Of a DNA stretch of 14,477 bases, positions 13,778-14,477 are shown piece after piece. Made by a program: the position numbers and the translations under genes. The stretch's first letter is position 1. Each line of letters begins with the position of its first letter. The stretch is from Candidatus Saccharicenans sp. (GTDB lineage: Bacteria > Acidobacteriota > Aminicenantia > Aminicenantales > Saccharicenantaceae), in assembly GCA_024653405.1 (NCBI GenBank), contig JANLGB010000001.1:27755-42231 (forward strand), read 5' to 3'. Below the pieces are notes generated by a model. That model saw nothing but the letters and a program-made list of their open reading frames with translations. It did no database searches and was not told the origin of the DNA.

Positions 13778-14476
13778 TTATTTTTCTGTTTGTCCTGAAC
13801 CTGAGTTATTGGTTACCCTGTCTGCTGTAATTTCTTTTTCCAGGCGACTGTGGCGCCGCCCATACAGGAAAAATATGGTCAGCCCTATGGCCAGCCAGAT
13901 GATGAATCTTTCCCAGGCAGTGCGGGGCAGGCTAATCATCAGGTAGGCGCAGAGCAAGGCGCCCAGTCCTGGGAGGTAGGGGAACATCGGTACCTTAAAG
14001 GGTCGCCGGTAATCGGGCCGCTTATAGCGCAACAGGATAACACCGGAGCAGACGATGATGAAAGCGAACAGGGTCCCGATGGAGACCAGCTCAGAGGAAA
14101 CATTGATGGGCGTAAAACCGGCAGCCGTGGCTACTATTAATCCGGTCACGACAGTGGTGGTCACCGGCGTCTTGAAGCGGGGATGGACCCGGGAGAAAGT
14201 TTCGGGCAGCAAGCCGTCGCGGCTCATGGAGAAAAAGATTCGGGGCTGCCCCATCAGCAGGACCAACAGAACAGAAGTGATTCCGGCCAGGGCCCCGATG
14301 CTGATGAGCATGGAAGCCTGGGGTTTGTTGAGTTCATTCAGAACCAGGGCCACCGGGTCGGCTACTCCCAGCTTGGTGTAATAAACGACCCCGGTCATGA
14401 TGGCCGAAACAGCCATGTACAGGATGGTGGCTACCAGCAATGATCCCATGATGCCAATGGGCATATCCTTTTGCGG
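13778..14476 (-). CDS. APC-superfamily amino-acid permease, C-terminal part (5' end outside window)
   Basis: The last ~232 residues of a cationic-amino-acid-transporter-like permease of the APC superfamily, in the inner membrane. The frame is open to the right edge; the first visible residues, PQKDMPIGIMGS, correspond to the conserved NPQ(R/K)D.PIGI segment after helix 6, so the Met at 14464 is internal. Further signatures are MGQPRIFFSMSRDGLLP and VHPRFKTP.TTTVVTG, followed by RYKRPDYRRPFKVP before the final helix pair. About six helices are visible, and the polar tail after YGRRHSRLEKE is short. Substrate (amino acid or polyamine) cannot be told. It is separated from EF-G by 253 bp holding a likely terminator. 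Confidence 0.88.
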   Translation of the reverse strand, partial: PQKDMPIGIMGSLLVATILYMAVSAIMTGVVYYTKLGVADPVALVLNELNKPQASMLISIGALAGITSVLLVLLMGQPRIFFSMSRDGLLPETFSRVHPRFKTPVTTTVVTGLIVATAAGFTPINVSSELVSIGTLFAFIIVCSGVILLRYKRPDYRRPFKVPMFPYLPGLGALLCAYLMISLPRTAWERFIIWLAIGLTIFFLYGRRHSRLEKEITADRVTNNSGSGQTEK

Positions 14477-14477
14477 A

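Overview
The window is bacterial chromosome from what looks like an anaerobe. It is gene-dense, mostly GC-rich, has strong Shine-Dalgarno sites, and carries eleven protein-coding genes, two of them cut by the window edges. Taxonomy cannot be settled from the sequence. A tungsten-type aldehyde:ferredoxin oxidoreductase, paired exported M16 peptidases and an EF-G of the mitochondrial/spirochaete-planctomycete-deltaproteobacterial (mtEFG1/spdEFG1) kind suggest a deep-branching group such as Aminicenantes/Acidobacteriota relatives. That placement is a guess. No tRNA, rRNA, CRISPR array or insertion sequence was recognised.

Layout. 1-1530 (+): the 3' part of an aldehyde:ferredoxin oxidoreductase gene, then an AT-richer gene for a small membrane protein with an HEXXH motif. 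1562-3290 (-): a two-gene unit of a stand-alone TipAS-domain protein and an MFS carrier, nearly overlapping (TAA-A-TTG). 3291-3369: a short divergent promoter region whose -10 element is a perfect palindrome usable on both strands. 3370-7472 (+): a four-gene carboxylic-acid module, comprising an isocitrate-lyase/PEP-mutase-family lyase, the large and small subunits of an aconitase-family hydro-lyase, and a GltS-like Na+ symporter. 7719-10429 (-): two overlapping secreted M16 peptidase genes, the first with an intact zinc site and the second with all zinc ligands replaced, preceded by a good sigma70-type promoter. 10707-13518 (-): EF-G followed 19 bp later by a DnaB/KaiC-like P-loop protein. 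13778-14477 (-): the C-terminal part of an APC-superfamily amino-acid permease with a probable terminator.

How the genes may work together. The module at 3370-7472 is the most interesting part. An aconitase-family enzyme would make or rearrange a branched hydroxy-di/tricarboxylate, and the lyase would cleave it to pyruvate plus propionate (2,3-dimethylmalate) or pyruvate plus succinate (2-methylisocitrate). The GltS-like carrier would import the substrate. The divergently transcribed TipAS-MFS pair shares the control region and may add a second transporter and a ligand-binding protein. The substrate-recognition segment of the small subunit does not read YLR as in isopropylmalate isomerases, so leucine biosynthesis is unlikely and the true substrate is open.
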